DNA of 64,000 bases from Hyphomicrobium denitrificans ATCC 51888. Its GTDB lineage: Bacteria; Pseudomonadota; Alphaproteobacteria; Rhizobiales; Hyphomicrobiaceae. Location of the stretch: assembly GCF_000143145.1 (NCBI RefSeq), contig NC_014313.1:3558501-3622500 (forward strand). The letters are read 5' to 3'. Positions 38,886-47,600 of the stretch are shown here, piece after piece; positions within the stretch are counted from its first letter, which is position 1; every line of letters starts with the position of its first letter. The position numbers and the translations under genes were made by a program. Below the pieces are notes generated by a model, which was not told the DNA's origin, searched no databases, and saw only the letters and a list, made by a program, of their open reading frames with translations.

Positions 38886-40007
38886 TCAACCCGGCCACTG
38901 GGCAAATCCGGCGAACGTGATCCGCGCCAGCGTGCCCCGGTCGGAGCCGTCCTCGATTTCGAATTCGGCGCTCATTTCGCTCGCGAGGCGATGGACGAGC
39001 GGCAGGCCGATGCCGCTGCCGCTCAGCCAGAGTTGTTTGTTCGCGCCTTCATCGGATGCGCTCGCCGCGACCGCGCTGCCGCCGATCCCGCAGCCGGTAT
39101 CGCGCACTGCGAGGAACACGCGGCCGTCGGCACGGCAGCCGGTTTCGACCTGCACGGCGCCGCCGGTTGGCGTGAACTTGATGGCGTTCGTCAGCAGGTT
39201 GAGCAGGATCTGACGCAGCGATGTCGGATTGGCGACGACGTGCGGACGGCTTTTTTCGGCGCGAAACGTCAGAGCCAGATTGCGCGATTGCGCGAGGGCT
39301 TGAACGCTGGAGACGGTGCGCTGGACAATCGCATTGAGGTCGAGCGCGATGAGGCGCGGCGGCGCGGTTCCCTGGCGGCGGCTTTCCGAGAGCAGCGACG
39401 TGATGACGTCCAGGGCGTGAGTCGCGTTTTCGTGGATGTCGGCGGCGTAGTTCAGGTAGCGGGCGTTGCCCATCGCGCCCAATCGCTCGTCGCGCATCAC
39501 TTCGGCTGCGGCGGCGATGGCCGTCAGGGGCGTCTTCAGCTCGTGCGCGAGCTTCGCGAGTTGGTCGGGATCGAGCAGCGACGCCGTGGCGGCTGCCCGG
39601 GCCGCGAGTGACTCGGGAGGGGCAATCAACGCCGTTTCGGCGTCTGCCTCATCGAGGACGTGCAGGACGAACAATCCCGACCGGTCGGCAGTCTGGCGTG
39701 TCACCGTGCAGCGGAGCGCCTTCAGCCGGCCGTTGCTCCAGAAGGTCAACGTTTCGACCGATTTGCTATTGGCGTTGCCAAGCGCCGCGATCTCGCGCAG
39801 CCGTGCAAGGGCGGGGGTCGAGGCATCGAGCGCGATTGGAAATGCGGCGTAGGCGAACAACCCGATGGCGCGCGTGCCGGCGGTATCTGCGGTCACGATT
39901 TCGGCGCGTTCGGGGTCGACAACGATGACGCCGGAATCGTTTGCGACGCCGAGCGAAGGCTCGCTGTCGCGCGGAAGCTGGACTGAGGGCATAATCGCAG
40001 CCGTCAT
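38886..40007 (-). CDS. Orphan sensor histidine kinase
   Basis: A 373-residue kinase without transmembrane segments. A PAS-like N-terminal region (about 20-125) precedes HisKA with phospho-acceptor H155 in LAHELKTPLTAI. The HATPase_c part has N-box ILLNLLTNAIKFTP, DTGCGIGG and GSGIGLPLVHRL. The probable start is ATG 40007; the frame is open to 40058. No response regulator is adjacent, so its partner is elsewhere. The downstream Cys-rich gene on the same strand is conserved beside kinases of this kind as far as I recall, but that is not verified. Confidence 0.85.
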   Translation of the reverse strand: MTAAIMPSVQLPRDSEPSLGVANDSGVIVVDPERAEIVTADTAGTRAIGLFAYAAFPIALDASTPALARLREIAALGNANSKSVETLTFWSNGRLKALRCTVTRQTADRSGLFVLHVLDEADAETALIAPPESLAARAAATASLLDPDQLAKLAHELKTPLTAIAAAAEVMRDERLGAMGNARYLNYAADIHENATHALDVITSLLSESRRQGTAPPRLIALDLNAIVQRTVSSVQALAQSRNLALTFRAEKSRPHVVANPTSLRQILLNLLTNAIKFTPTGGAVQVETGCRADGRVFLAVRDTGCGIGGSAVAASASDEGANKQLWLSGSGIGLPLVHRLASEMSAEFEIEDGSDRGTLARITFAGFAQWPG

Positions 40008-40369
40008 AGCGGAAATCTTCAGACCCCAAGTGCTACTCAAGCACTTTACCCAATGCATCTAAGCGATTTGCCGGCCGCAGTTATATGGAATTCGCGTATT
40101 TTCCACCGTTGTCCTACGCGCCGATACCCCCCGCTGACGAAGCTACCGCCGAGTGTGCGCCATTTGCACCGTTCGAGGGTGGGCACAGCGGACGACCACG
40201 TCCGCGCCGCTCGCAATCGGGCGTGGGGACCGGCTCGCAGCCTGCGTCGAGGTGTTCGGCCGGCGCGTAAATTTAATCAACCTGAAGCGGCTGCTTTTTC
40301 ACGCGGAGAGTAGTAGTAGGGCGAGCTTTGCCGCGAGGGGCGCAAGGCTCGCGGGTTCGGGAGTCCAGG
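40008..40369. other. Divergent intergenic region between histidine kinase and lpiA
   Basis: This 362-base stretch should contain the promoters of both flanking genes. A 61-codon plus-strand frame (40085-40270) starts MEFAYFPPLSYAPIPPADEA. It has no evident ribosome-binding site and no recognised homology, so it is not called. An A/T-rich GTAAATTTAATC around 40266-40277 is a possible -10 region. No strong hairpin seen. Confidence 0.4.
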
Positions 40370-43000
40370 TTGCAGACTGCGCACCAGAAACATGACGGTG
40401 AAAAGATCGGCGGCAACCGTGGGATCTGGGATCGCGTCGACTGGTCTTTCGTCGGGGCGATCGTCGCGCTTGCGGCGTTCTCGTATGCTGCGTCCGTTCT
40501 CTACAAGACGCTCGAAAGCATCTCGTGGGATCAGGTCCGTCACACGATCGTTACGTTTCCGCTGTCGCGTCTGGCTCTCGCAGGACTTGCGACGGCTGCG
40601 TCTTATCTCGCTCTCGTCGGATATGATCTCATCGCATTGCGATTGGTCGGAGCGCGCCGCGTTCCACTGCGAACAACCGCCATCACCTCGTTCATCAGCC
40701 ATGCCGTGACGTTCACGTTCGGCTTCGGGGTACTGACCGGCGGCGCCGTCCGCATGCGTCTTTATCGGCCGTGGAAGGTTTCGACCGATCAAGTTCTGGC
40801 CGTCGTCCTGCTTTGCGCGTTGAGCTTCTGGGCGGGACTTGCCGCCATCGCCGGCATCTGCCTTGCCGTCGATCCGGAACTGGTGGCGGCGCTGGTCGGA
40901 CTGGATGCAGCGGCGTGTCGAATTCTTGGGCTTGCCATTCTGGCTGCGCTGGCGCTGTGGCTGGCGATTTCGGCGCGCAAAAGGACCGTCATCGCCGTCC
41001 GCGACTGGCAGCTGCCATTGCCGGGAGCAGGCACGACGCTTGCCGCGATCTTCGTCGGGATGGCGGATGTCGCGGCCGCGGCCGTTGCGCTGTGGGTGCT
41101 GTTGCCGCACGACGTCGCCGTCACGTTGCCGGGGTTTCTGGTCGTGTTTTCGCTGGCGATCGTTGTCGGTGTGCTCAGTCACGTGCCGGGTGGTTTCGGC
41201 GTCTTCGATGCGATCGTGCTGCTCGGCATCGCCAAGGGTGCGCCGTCGCCGGAACTGGTCAGCTCCTTGGTGCTGTTCCGGCTCGTCTATTATTTCGTGC
41301 CGGTGACCATCGCGGCGATGATGCTCGTTGCCTACGAGGTGCGCGCCCGCTCGCGCGTTGCGCAGGAGGACAGCAGTCAGACTGCGGCACTGTTCGATCC
41401 GATCATTCCACCGCTTGCGGCGGTCGCGACGTTTTTCGGCGGACTGGTTCTGCTTGTCGCGGGGACGCTGCCGGCGGAGCGCATCGCGGTCGTGCGAAAT
41501 TTCATTCCGCTGCCGTTCGTCGAAGCGTCGCATTTCATCGCCAGTCTCGTCGGAACGATCCTGCTCGTCGTCGCGAACGGCCTGGCGCACAGGTTGCGCT
41601 CGGCATGGCAACTGGCGCTGCTCCTGCTTGGCGGCGGCGCGATCTTCTCGGTGACGAAAGGATTGAATTTCGGGGAAGCCTCAATCTGTCTCGCGGCGGC
41701 CGGTTTGCTCATCGTCGGACGGCGGGAATTCTATCGCCAGGGCGGCGTATTCGCGGGACGCCCGTCGGCGTCGTCGCTGCTTGCCGTCGCGGTTGCAGTC
41801 AGCGCGTCGGCCTTCATCGGTCTCGCGATCTATCGCGGCATTCCCTACGACAATTCGCTGTGGTGGGAATTCGCGTATCACCAGGACGCGTCGCGGTTCC
41901 TGCGCGCCACGCTCGGTGCGGCGACCATCGTCATCGTCGTCGCCGCCTATCAGCTGATGCACAAGGTTGCGCCCGAGCGGCGCCACGTTTCGCCGTCCGA
42001 GATGCAGGAGGTCGAGGCGATCGTCGGTGCATCGACGCAGATCACGTCGGAGCTGGCGCTCATCGGCGACAAGCGATTTCTGTTTTCTCAAAGCGGCGAC
42101 GGTTTCGTGATGTACGACGTGCGCGGCTCGACGTGGGTCGCGATGGGCGATCCGATCGCGAACGGAGGCGCGGATCTCACCGACCTCGTTTGGCGGTTCA
42201 AGGAGAATGCGGACGAGCGCCGCGGTTCGCCGGTTTTCTATCAGGTCGCGGCCGACAATCTGCCGGTCTATCTCGACGCGGGTTTCTCGCTGATCAAGCT
42301 CGGCGAGGATGCCTGGGTCGATCTCGAGGCCTTCACGCTCGACGGTAAAGTCGGGCGGCGGCTCAGGCAGACGAAATCACGCGTCGAGCGCAGCAACGTG
42401 TCGTTCGAAATCGTCAAAGCCGAGAATGTCGCGAATTATTTTCCGGCTTTGAAGCGCGTGTCGGACGCGTGGCTGCAGGTGCATGGGCGTCGCGAAAAGG
42501 GGTTTTCGCTCGGCTTCTGGAACGAAGATTATCTCAGCCGGCACGACGTCGCCGTCGTTCGACACGAGGATCGCATCGTCGCGTTCGCGAATGTTTTGCG
42601 TAAGCCCGCTTCGGCGACGGCGTCGCTCGATTTGATGCGGCATGTGCCGGATGCGCCGGAGAGCGTCATGGATTATCTGGTCGTGATGCTGCTCGAGCAA
42701 ATGAAGGCTGAGGGCTACAAATGGTTCAACCTCGGCATGGCGCCGCTCTCCGGTCTGCCCGAGCATCGGCTTGCGTCGCGCTGGGCGCGGCTCGCCGGGC
42801 TGTTCTTCCGTTACGGCGACAGGCTCTACAACTTCGAGGGCGTGCGCATTTTCAAGAGCAAGTTCAAACCGGAATGGCGGCCGAAGTATCTCGCGTACGA
42901 GCACGGTCTGCGTCTGCCGCAAACCTTGCTCGATATTGCGGGATTGATCAGCTCAAGTCCGCAGCGCGTGGTCGCGGAGCGTCAGCGACATGACGCCTAG
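40370..43000 (+). CDS. lpiA: Bifunctional lysylphosphatidylglycerol synthetase/flippase (MprF/LpiA)
   Basis: An 876-residue protein. An N-terminal flippase domain with about 14 hydrophobic helices precedes the C-terminal DUF2156 aminoacyl-transferase domain (from about 560; landmarks KGFSLGFWNEDYL and GYKWFNLGMAPLSG). It transfers lysine from Lys-tRNA to phosphatidylglycerol and exposes the lipid, giving resistance to cationic peptides and acid. TTG 40370 has GGGAG six bases upstream; the frame continues to 40328. It overlaps the acvB start by 11 bases, forming the lpiA-acvB operon known from Rhizobium and Agrobacterium. Confidence 0.92.
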   Translation: MQTAHQKHDGEKIGGNRGIWDRVDWSFVGAIVALAAFSYAASVLYKTLESISWDQVRHTIVTFPLSRLALAGLATAASYLALVGYDLIALRLVGARRVPLRTTAITSFISHAVTFTFGFGVLTGGAVRMRLYRPWKVSTDQVLAVVLLCALSFWAGLAAIAGICLAVDPELVAALVGLDAAACRILGLAILAALALWLAISARKRTVIAVRDWQLPLPGAGTTLAAIFVGMADVAAAAVALWVLLPHDVAVTLPGFLVVFSLAIVVGVLSHVPGGFGVFDAIVLLGIAKGAPSPELVSSLVLFRLVYYFVPVTIAAMMLVAYEVRARSRVAQEDSSQTAALFDPIIPPLAAVATFFGGLVLLVAGTLPAERIAVVRNFIPLPFVEASHFIASLVGTILLVVANGLAHRLRSAWQLALLLLGGGAIFSVTKGLNFGEASICLAAAGLLIVGRREFYRQGGVFAGRPSASSLLAVAVAVSASAFIGLAIYRGIPYDNSLWWEFAYHQDASRFLRATLGAATIVIVVAAYQLMHKVAPERRHVSPSEMQEVEAIVGASTQITSELALIGDKRFLFSQSGDGFVMYDVRGSTWVAMGDPIANGGADLTDLVWRFKENADERRGSPVFYQVAADNLPVYLDAGFSLIKLGEDAWVDLEAFTLDGKVGRRLRQTKSRVERSNVSFEIVKAENVANYFPALKRVSDAWLQVHGRREKGFSLGFWNEDYLSRHDVAVVRHEDRIVAFANVLRKPASATASLDLMRHVPDAPESVMDYLVVMLLEQMKAEGYKWFNLGMAPLSGLPEHRLASRWARLAGLFFRYGDRLYNFEGVRIFKSKFKPEWRPKYLAYEHGLRLPQTLLDIAGLISSSPQRVVAERQRHDA

Positions 43001-44375
43001 CGTTCGGCCCAAGGGCGTTCTCGGCATGTCTGCGCTTGCGGCGATCTTGGGTGCACAGGCGCTGCTGACTGCGAACGTCGCCATGGCGGCGACGACTGTG
43101 ACGCAGCCGCGTTTCGGAAGCGTCGAAGTCGTGACGCCGAAGACCTCTGCCTCCGCGTTCGTCATTTTGCTCAGCGATCCGAATGATTCTTCGTCCGCTG
43201 CTCGCGAGATCGCGACGGAGATTGCCGATCGCGGCGCTGCCGTGGCGGTCATCGATGCGACCGCGATGCGGTCCATTCTGCAAGCCTCCGGCAGCGCCAA
43301 AGCGTGTATCGATCTGTTCGGTGATTTGGAAAGTCTCGCGCGTATGGCCGAGCGGCAGATCGGCATGGCGACCTGGCAACAGCCGGTTCTGCTTGGCATC
43401 GGCGATGGCGGTGTGGTGGCCTATCTCGGACTGGCGCAGGCGCCGTCGAACACACTTGCAGGTGCGGTGAGCTTCGGGTTCTCACCAACGCTCGCTTCGG
43501 CGAAACCCTTTTGCGATGTAACGTCGTCGGCGGGCGAAGGTACGCAGACGTTCACCTATCAGCCTGCGCAATTGGCGGGGCGTTGGATCGCCGTCACCGC
43601 AAACGCCGGTGAGCCAAGCCTCAAGCCGTTTCTCGATGCGCACCCAGGCTCGCAGGCGATTGCTGCGCCTGCCGGCGACAAAGCGGGACGTGATGCCGCG
43701 ATCAAGGCCGTCTTTGAGGTTGCGGCGACGACGGGGGCGGCGCTCAGCGATCTGCCGCTCGTGGAGCTTCCCGCGAAGCATCCAAAAGTTCTCTTGATCT
43801 TTTTCTCAGGCGACGGCGGCTGGCGCGACATCGACAAGCAGCTCGGCGAACTGCTGTCCAAGGATGGTGTCGCAGTGATCGGCGTCGATGCGCTGCGCTA
43901 CTTCTGGAGCAAGAAGGAGCCACAGACGATTGCTGCCGACATCCATCGCATCATCGCTCACTATGGACCCGCTTGGGGTGTGAAATCCTTCGCGCTCGCG
44001 GGATATTCCTTCGGGGCAGGCATCATTCCGCTGACGTGGCCGAAGCTCGCACCGGCGACACAAGACCAGATCAAGCTGATCGCGATGCTCGGGCTGGAGC
44101 CTGTGGCGCGGCTGCAGATGTCGATGGCGGGCTGGCTGGGGTTGAATTCTTCGGCCGATATTCCGCTCGGACCATATTTGGCGCAGCTGCCGCAGGCGCG
44201 CGTCATGTGCGTCTATAGCGTCGAGGAGCAGAAGGACAACAATACCGGGTGTACGCTGGCGGAGCTCGATGGGGCGACGCGCATCGGCCGGACGGGCGGG
44301 CACCACTTCGGCGGCGATTACGATGATATCGCGCGGATCATTCTCGAGCGGCTCAACGCGGCGGGCGAGAAGTGA
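42990..44375 (+). CDS. acvB: AcvB/VirJ-type periplasmic lysyl-PG hydrolase
   Basis: A 461-residue secreted protein (signal peptide, cleavage near 34, NVAMA). Two alpha/beta-hydrolase-like halves are present. The C-terminal VirJ domain has FFSGDGGWRDIDKQ, the serine nucleophile S340 in GYSFGAG and a late histidine in GGHHFGGDYD. AcvB of Agrobacterium hydrolyses lysyl-phosphatidylglycerol in the periplasm, opposing LpiA. The overlap with lpiA implies translational coupling, fitting a synthesis-and-turnover pair for aminoacyl lipids. Confidence 0.9.
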   Translation: MTPSVRPKGVLGMSALAAILGAQALLTANVAMAATTVTQPRFGSVEVVTPKTSASAFVILLSDPNDSSSAAREIATEIADRGAAVAVIDATAMRSILQASGSAKACIDLFGDLESLARMAERQIGMATWQQPVLLGIGDGGVVAYLGLAQAPSNTLAGAVSFGFSPTLASAKPFCDVTSSAGEGTQTFTYQPAQLAGRWIAVTANAGEPSLKPFLDAHPGSQAIAAPAGDKAGRDAAIKAVFEVAATTGAALSDLPLVELPAKHPKVLLIFFSGDGGWRDIDKQLGELLSKDGVAVIGVDALRYFWSKKEPQTIAADIHRIIAHYGPAWGVKSFALAGYSFGAGIIPLTWPKLAPATQDQIKLIAMLGLEPVARLQMSMAGWLGLNSSADIPLGPYLAQLPQARVMCVYSVEEQKDNNTGCTLAELDGATRIGRTGGHHFGGDYDDIARIILERLNAAGEK

Positions 44376-44398
44376 CGGCGGGCTTGCAAAGGTGGATG

Positions 44399-44475
44399 GT
44401 ACCGCCTCCCAGAGTTGAACCGGGGACCTCTAGATCCACAATCTAGCGCTCTAACCAACTGAGCTAAGGCGGCAC
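44399..44475 (-). tRNA. tRNA-His (anticodon GTG)
   Basis: The reverse complement folds as a complete 77-nt cloverleaf. The acceptor stem starts GTGCCGCC and pairs with GGCGGTAC, including the tRNA-His G-1:C73 pair. The D-arm is AGCTCAGTTGGTTAGAGC, the anticodon stem is CTAGA/TCTAG with loop TTGTGGA (anticodon GTG), and the T-arm has GGTTCAACTC. CCA is not encoded (the next bases are CAT). Convergent with acvB. Confidence 0.95.
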
Positions 44476-44666
44476 AGGCTTTGTTTACAAAGCAATAAAT
44501 CGAGGATGGCGCGGCCGTCCATTATTTTCGGACCGGCGCTCCCCGATTTCAGAGCCCTGCTATCACCACAGCTCTCTCCATGGGTCAAGCCGGGCGCGTC
44601 ATTTATGTGTGGTCCTCCACGACATGGCCTTGGCGGATTCGCTCAGTTGCGTAGTCACCGAGCAAT

Positions 44667-45788
44667 TCAGGTCTGAGGAATGTCTTGGCGACCCGCTGTG
44701 ACGTGCCGCTGACCCACCGGTTCGCCCCCACGGAGATTGGGCCAATCGGCGCGCTTTTTGGTAAAGGTTGAATACGTGGTGGTTTCGGTCTTGTAGCGGA
44801 ATGCGCGTCGCAGCTTGAGGGCGGGCGCTTCGATAACGTGGAAGCTGAAGGCCGAGAGTGCAAGCGACGCGAGGGCGAAGGCGACGAGATGATCGCCAAG
44901 GTTGATCCCGGCTAGCAGGGCTAGCCAGATGAGCAGGTAGTGGTTGAGAAATACGCCGTAGCTGTAATTCCCTAGAAGCCCGTCGAGCCTGTAGAGCGCC
45001 GACCAGCGCGAGGCGCTATCCGGCGTTGCGAGCCGGGACAGCGCGGCTAACGCGGGAATTCCGATAATAAGACCGATCGGGATCTCATAGTTCAGCGGTT
45101 CGGCAGCCAACGCCGGAAAATTCCAGACGGCCGCGGAAATGATGGCTGCGCAGAGCCAGACGATCAGAGGCAGCTTCCTGTGGATCAGGTCAGGCTTCGC
45201 GAATGACGCGCCGACCAAGAACATGAAAAGTGTGCCCGGCAACAGTGAGTAGCCGAAGACAAACACGTGTACGAAGCCAAGCCAGGCATAAAGAAAAATA
45301 GCGATTGATATGACGGCTGCTACGCGCGTCAGCTTGGGTAAGAGAACGATTGCCGGAGCGAAAAGATAGAAGGTTATTTCAAGACCGATGCTCCAAGCGG
45401 GCGGGTCAAGCTGGCAATATCCGACATCTCTCAGCGGCTTCCAATGATTGAAAAAATCCAGCGGCACGACCAAAAAATTGAGCGCGACGGTTTTGGCGTT
45501 GCACTTCGATAGGTATTCGACGGGAACGGCTGCAATGCTGACGAGCAGCAGCGCCATGAGCATGTAGAAGTAGAGCTGCGGCAGAAGTCGCGCTGCGCGG
45601 TCGATGTAGAAAAATGGAACGCGGCCGACTGTCGAGAAATGCTTCTGCATCAGCATCGTCATCACGTAGCCGCTGATCAGATAGAACGAGATGACGGCGA
45701 CGGGGCCTTGGTTGAAACCGGCCACGGGTAAAAACCCGATATGGGACGACATGACCATTGCAGCGAGCAAAAGTCGGTACGTGCCCAT
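44667..45788 (-). CDS. Acyltransferase family 3 (OafA/YrhL-like) membrane protein
   Basis: A 373-residue protein with about ten hydrophobic helices and the family features RLLLAAMVMSSHIGF (the catalytic H in the first helix), FYLISGYVMTMLMQ, and FYIDRAARLLPQLYFYMLMA. Such proteins O-acylate sugars in lipopolysaccharide, exopolysaccharide or peptidoglycan. The N-terminus lacks the usual 20 leading residues but the first helix is complete. The donor and acceptor are unknown. It stands next to tRNA-His and behind a perfect A/T-rich palindrome, and by eye its G+C is lower than that of neighbours, so horizontal origin is possible. Confidence 0.82.
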   Translation of the reverse strand: MGTYRLLLAAMVMSSHIGFLPVAGFNQGPVAVISFYLISGYVMTMLMQKHFSTVGRVPFFYIDRAARLLPQLYFYMLMALLLVSIAAVPVEYLSKCNAKTVALNFLVVPLDFFNHWKPLRDVGYCQLDPPAWSIGLEITFYLFAPAIVLLPKLTRVAAVISIAIFLYAWLGFVHVFVFGYSLLPGTLFMFLVGASFAKPDLIHRKLPLIVWLCAAIISAAVWNFPALAAEPLNYEIPIGLIIGIPALAALSRLATPDSASRWSALYRLDGLLGNYSYGVFLNHYLLIWLALLAGINLGDHLVAFALASLALSAFSFHVIEAPALKLRRAFRYKTETTTYSTFTKKRADWPNLRGGEPVGQRHVTAGRQDIPQT

Positions 45789-45811
45789 GTTGGGACTACT
45801 CCGAAAGGATC

Positions 45812-45836
45812 ATTCATTTGGGAGTAACAAATGAAT
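45812..45836. promoter_or_regulatory. Perfect A/T-rich palindrome upstream of the acyltransferase gene
   Basis: ATTCATTTG (45812-45820) and CAAATGAAT (45828-45836) are perfect complements around GGAGTAA. It ends 24 bases before the acyltransferase start and lies beyond the rhomboid gene stop. It could be an operator or a leader hairpin. There is no T-tract on the minus strand. Confidence 0.5.
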
Positions 45837-45923
45837 CTCTCGGTTCCAAGGTTTGGGTGAGGATCTCCACAGCCTGGAAGCAGCACCGACAAAGACGCTG
45901 GCCCGTAGGCGGATTGCCGCTCG

Positions 45924-46583
45924 TCAGATAGTTCGCGACGGGCCGCCGCGCCCGCCGAGTAGGAACGCCAACACAAGCCCTGCGACGAAGCCGCCGACGT
46001 GCGCCATGTAGGCGACGCCGCCGACGTCGGCGGTCTCGTCGGTTCGGGCGATGGAGCCGACGCTGCTGAAAAGCTGCAGCACGATCCAGAAGCCGATGAC
46101 TGCGAGCGCCGGGAGCGAAACGATCTGGCGGATGACGAAAACGTCGACGCGCGCGTGCGGGAACAGCAGAATATAAGCGCCGAGGACGCCTGCGATGGCG
46201 CCCGAGGCTCCGACGTTCGGAATGCTGGAGCCACTGTTGACGTAATACTGGGCGAACGTCGCAGCGATGCCGCAGGCGAGATAAAACGCGAGGAAGCGGA
46301 CGTGGCCGAAGCGATCTTCGATGTTGTCGCCGAAAATGTAGAGGTACAGCATATTGCCGAAGAGATGCATCCAGCCGCCATGCATGAACATGGCGGTCAA
46401 GAGCGTCGGCAGGTTGCCGGCGGGGTCGTCGTTGAAGCGGCTCGGGATGAACGACCAATCCTGAATGAACTGGTCTCCGGCATTCAGCTCCAGGAGAAAG
46501 ACGAGCACGTTGATCGCGATCAGGCCGTAGGTGACGACCGGCGTGGTCCTCAGCGCACTGTCGTCGTCGCCGATCGGAAACAT
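45924..46583 (-). CDS. Rhomboid family intramembrane serine protease
   Basis: A 219-residue protein with six hydrophobic helices. The catalytic serine is S128 in NVGASGAIAG and the histidine H195 in AHVGGFVAG; the stabilising HLFGN motif (N77) is intact. The start is ATG 46583; a longer frame runs to 46679. It cleaves type I membrane proteins inside the lipid bilayer; the substrate is not evident. It is on the same strand as ubiG, 29 bases downstream. Confidence 0.9.
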   Translation of the reverse strand: MFPIGDDDSALRTTPVVTYGLIAINVLVFLLELNAGDQFIQDWSFIPSRFNDDPAGNLPTLLTAMFMHGGWMHLFGNMLYLYIFGDNIEDRFGHVRFLAFYLACGIAATFAQYYVNSGSSIPNVGASGAIAGVLGAYILLFPHARVDVFVIRQIVSLPALAVIGFWIVLQLFSSVGSIARTDETADVGGVAYMAHVGGFVAGLVLAFLLGGRGGPSRTI

Positions 46584-46612
46584 GCGCGTCCCTCTTCGAT
46601 TTGGGCCGCCGT

Positions 46613-47392
46613 TCAGGCGGCCAACGGCCTTTTCGCGGACATCAGATAATTCACGTCCGTGTCGGGATTGCGAGCCCATACATCCCGTAGCGGCGTGTAA
46701 GTGATGCCTTCAAATTGGGGATCGGTGAGGCCGGCGGTCTCGGCGTAGCGCCGCAGCTCGTCGGTGGTCACGAACCGGTCCCACTGATGCGTGCCGCGCG
46801 GCAGCCAGCCCAGAACGTACTCGGCGCCGACGATCGCCAGTGCCCATGCCTTCAACGTGCGGTTCAAGGTCGAGAAAACGGCGAGTCCGCCGGGACGGAC
46901 GAGGCTCGCGCATTCGGCAATGAACTTTTGCGGATCAGGAACGTGCTCGACGACTTCGAGACAGGCGACGATGTCGAAGGTGCGGCCTTCGGCGACGAGG
47001 TCTTCGACGCGGACCGGACGATAGTCGATGGCGAGGCCCTGCGCCTCGGCATGGCTTTTGGCGATGGCGATGTTGCGCTCCGAGGGGTCGATCGCCGTAA
47101 CCGTCGCGCCCATTCGCGTCAGCGGTTCGGCGACGAGGCCGCCGCCGCAGCCGATGTCGAGCGCCGTCAGACCGGCGAGCGGTTTCAGAATTTTTGCATC
47201 GCGGCCGAAATGGGCGACGGCCTGATCGCGAATGAACGAGAGCCGCGGTGGCCCAATCTGATGCAGGGGGCGGAATTTTCCGTTCGGGTCCCACCATTCG
47301 GAAGCGATCTCGGAAAAGCGCCGCACTTCCTCGGGATCGAGGTTCGCGCTTGCAGGGGTCGGATCGTCGTGCTGGCGGGATGCGGCGGTCAT
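46613..47392 (-). CDS. ubiG: Ubiquinone biosynthesis O-methyltransferase UbiG
   Basis: A 259-residue SAM-dependent methyltransferase for both O-methylations of ubiquinone synthesis. Landmarks: FSEIASEWWDPNGKFRPLHQ, motif I LDIGCGGGLVAEPL, and FDIVACLEVVEHVPDP. The segment GTHQWDRFVT is typical of UbiG. It is divergent from lysC over 208 bases. Confidence 0.93.
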   Translation of the reverse strand: MTAASRQHDDPTPASANLDPEEVRRFSEIASEWWDPNGKFRPLHQIGPPRLSFIRDQAVAHFGRDAKILKPLAGLTALDIGCGGGLVAEPLTRMGATVTAIDPSERNIAIAKSHAEAQGLAIDYRPVRVEDLVAEGRTFDIVACLEVVEHVPDPQKFIAECASLVRPGGLAVFSTLNRTLKAWALAIVGAEYVLGWLPRGTHQWDRFVTTDELRRYAETAGLTDPQFEGITYTPLRDVWARNPDTDVNYLMSAKRPLAA

Positions 47393-47600
47393 TTCGGGCT
47401 CCGGTTTGCGGCTAGTCGCCAGCGGCGCGGGGAACTTGTCAAGCGCGGCACGATCCCGCTCGTCTTTGGGATGGCCCCTGGATAGTTGCCCGGGGGCTCG
47501 CGAGCCGCTAAGAAGCCGGGACTCAATCCAGAAATTAAGGCTTCACAGGTCCTATCTGGGCCCGTCCGAGCCTATAGCAAGTGCAGGACAGACACTCAGG

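Noticed and set aside
40085..40270. 61-codon plus-strand frame beginning MEFAYFPPL
   Set aside because: No ribosome-binding site or recognised family; likely leader of lpiA. Kept as a possible leader peptide only.
44477..44492. GCTTTGTTTACAAAGC palindrome beside tRNA-His
   Set aside because: Short, just upstream of the tRNA 5' end; no sign of an attachment site or integrase, so not called.
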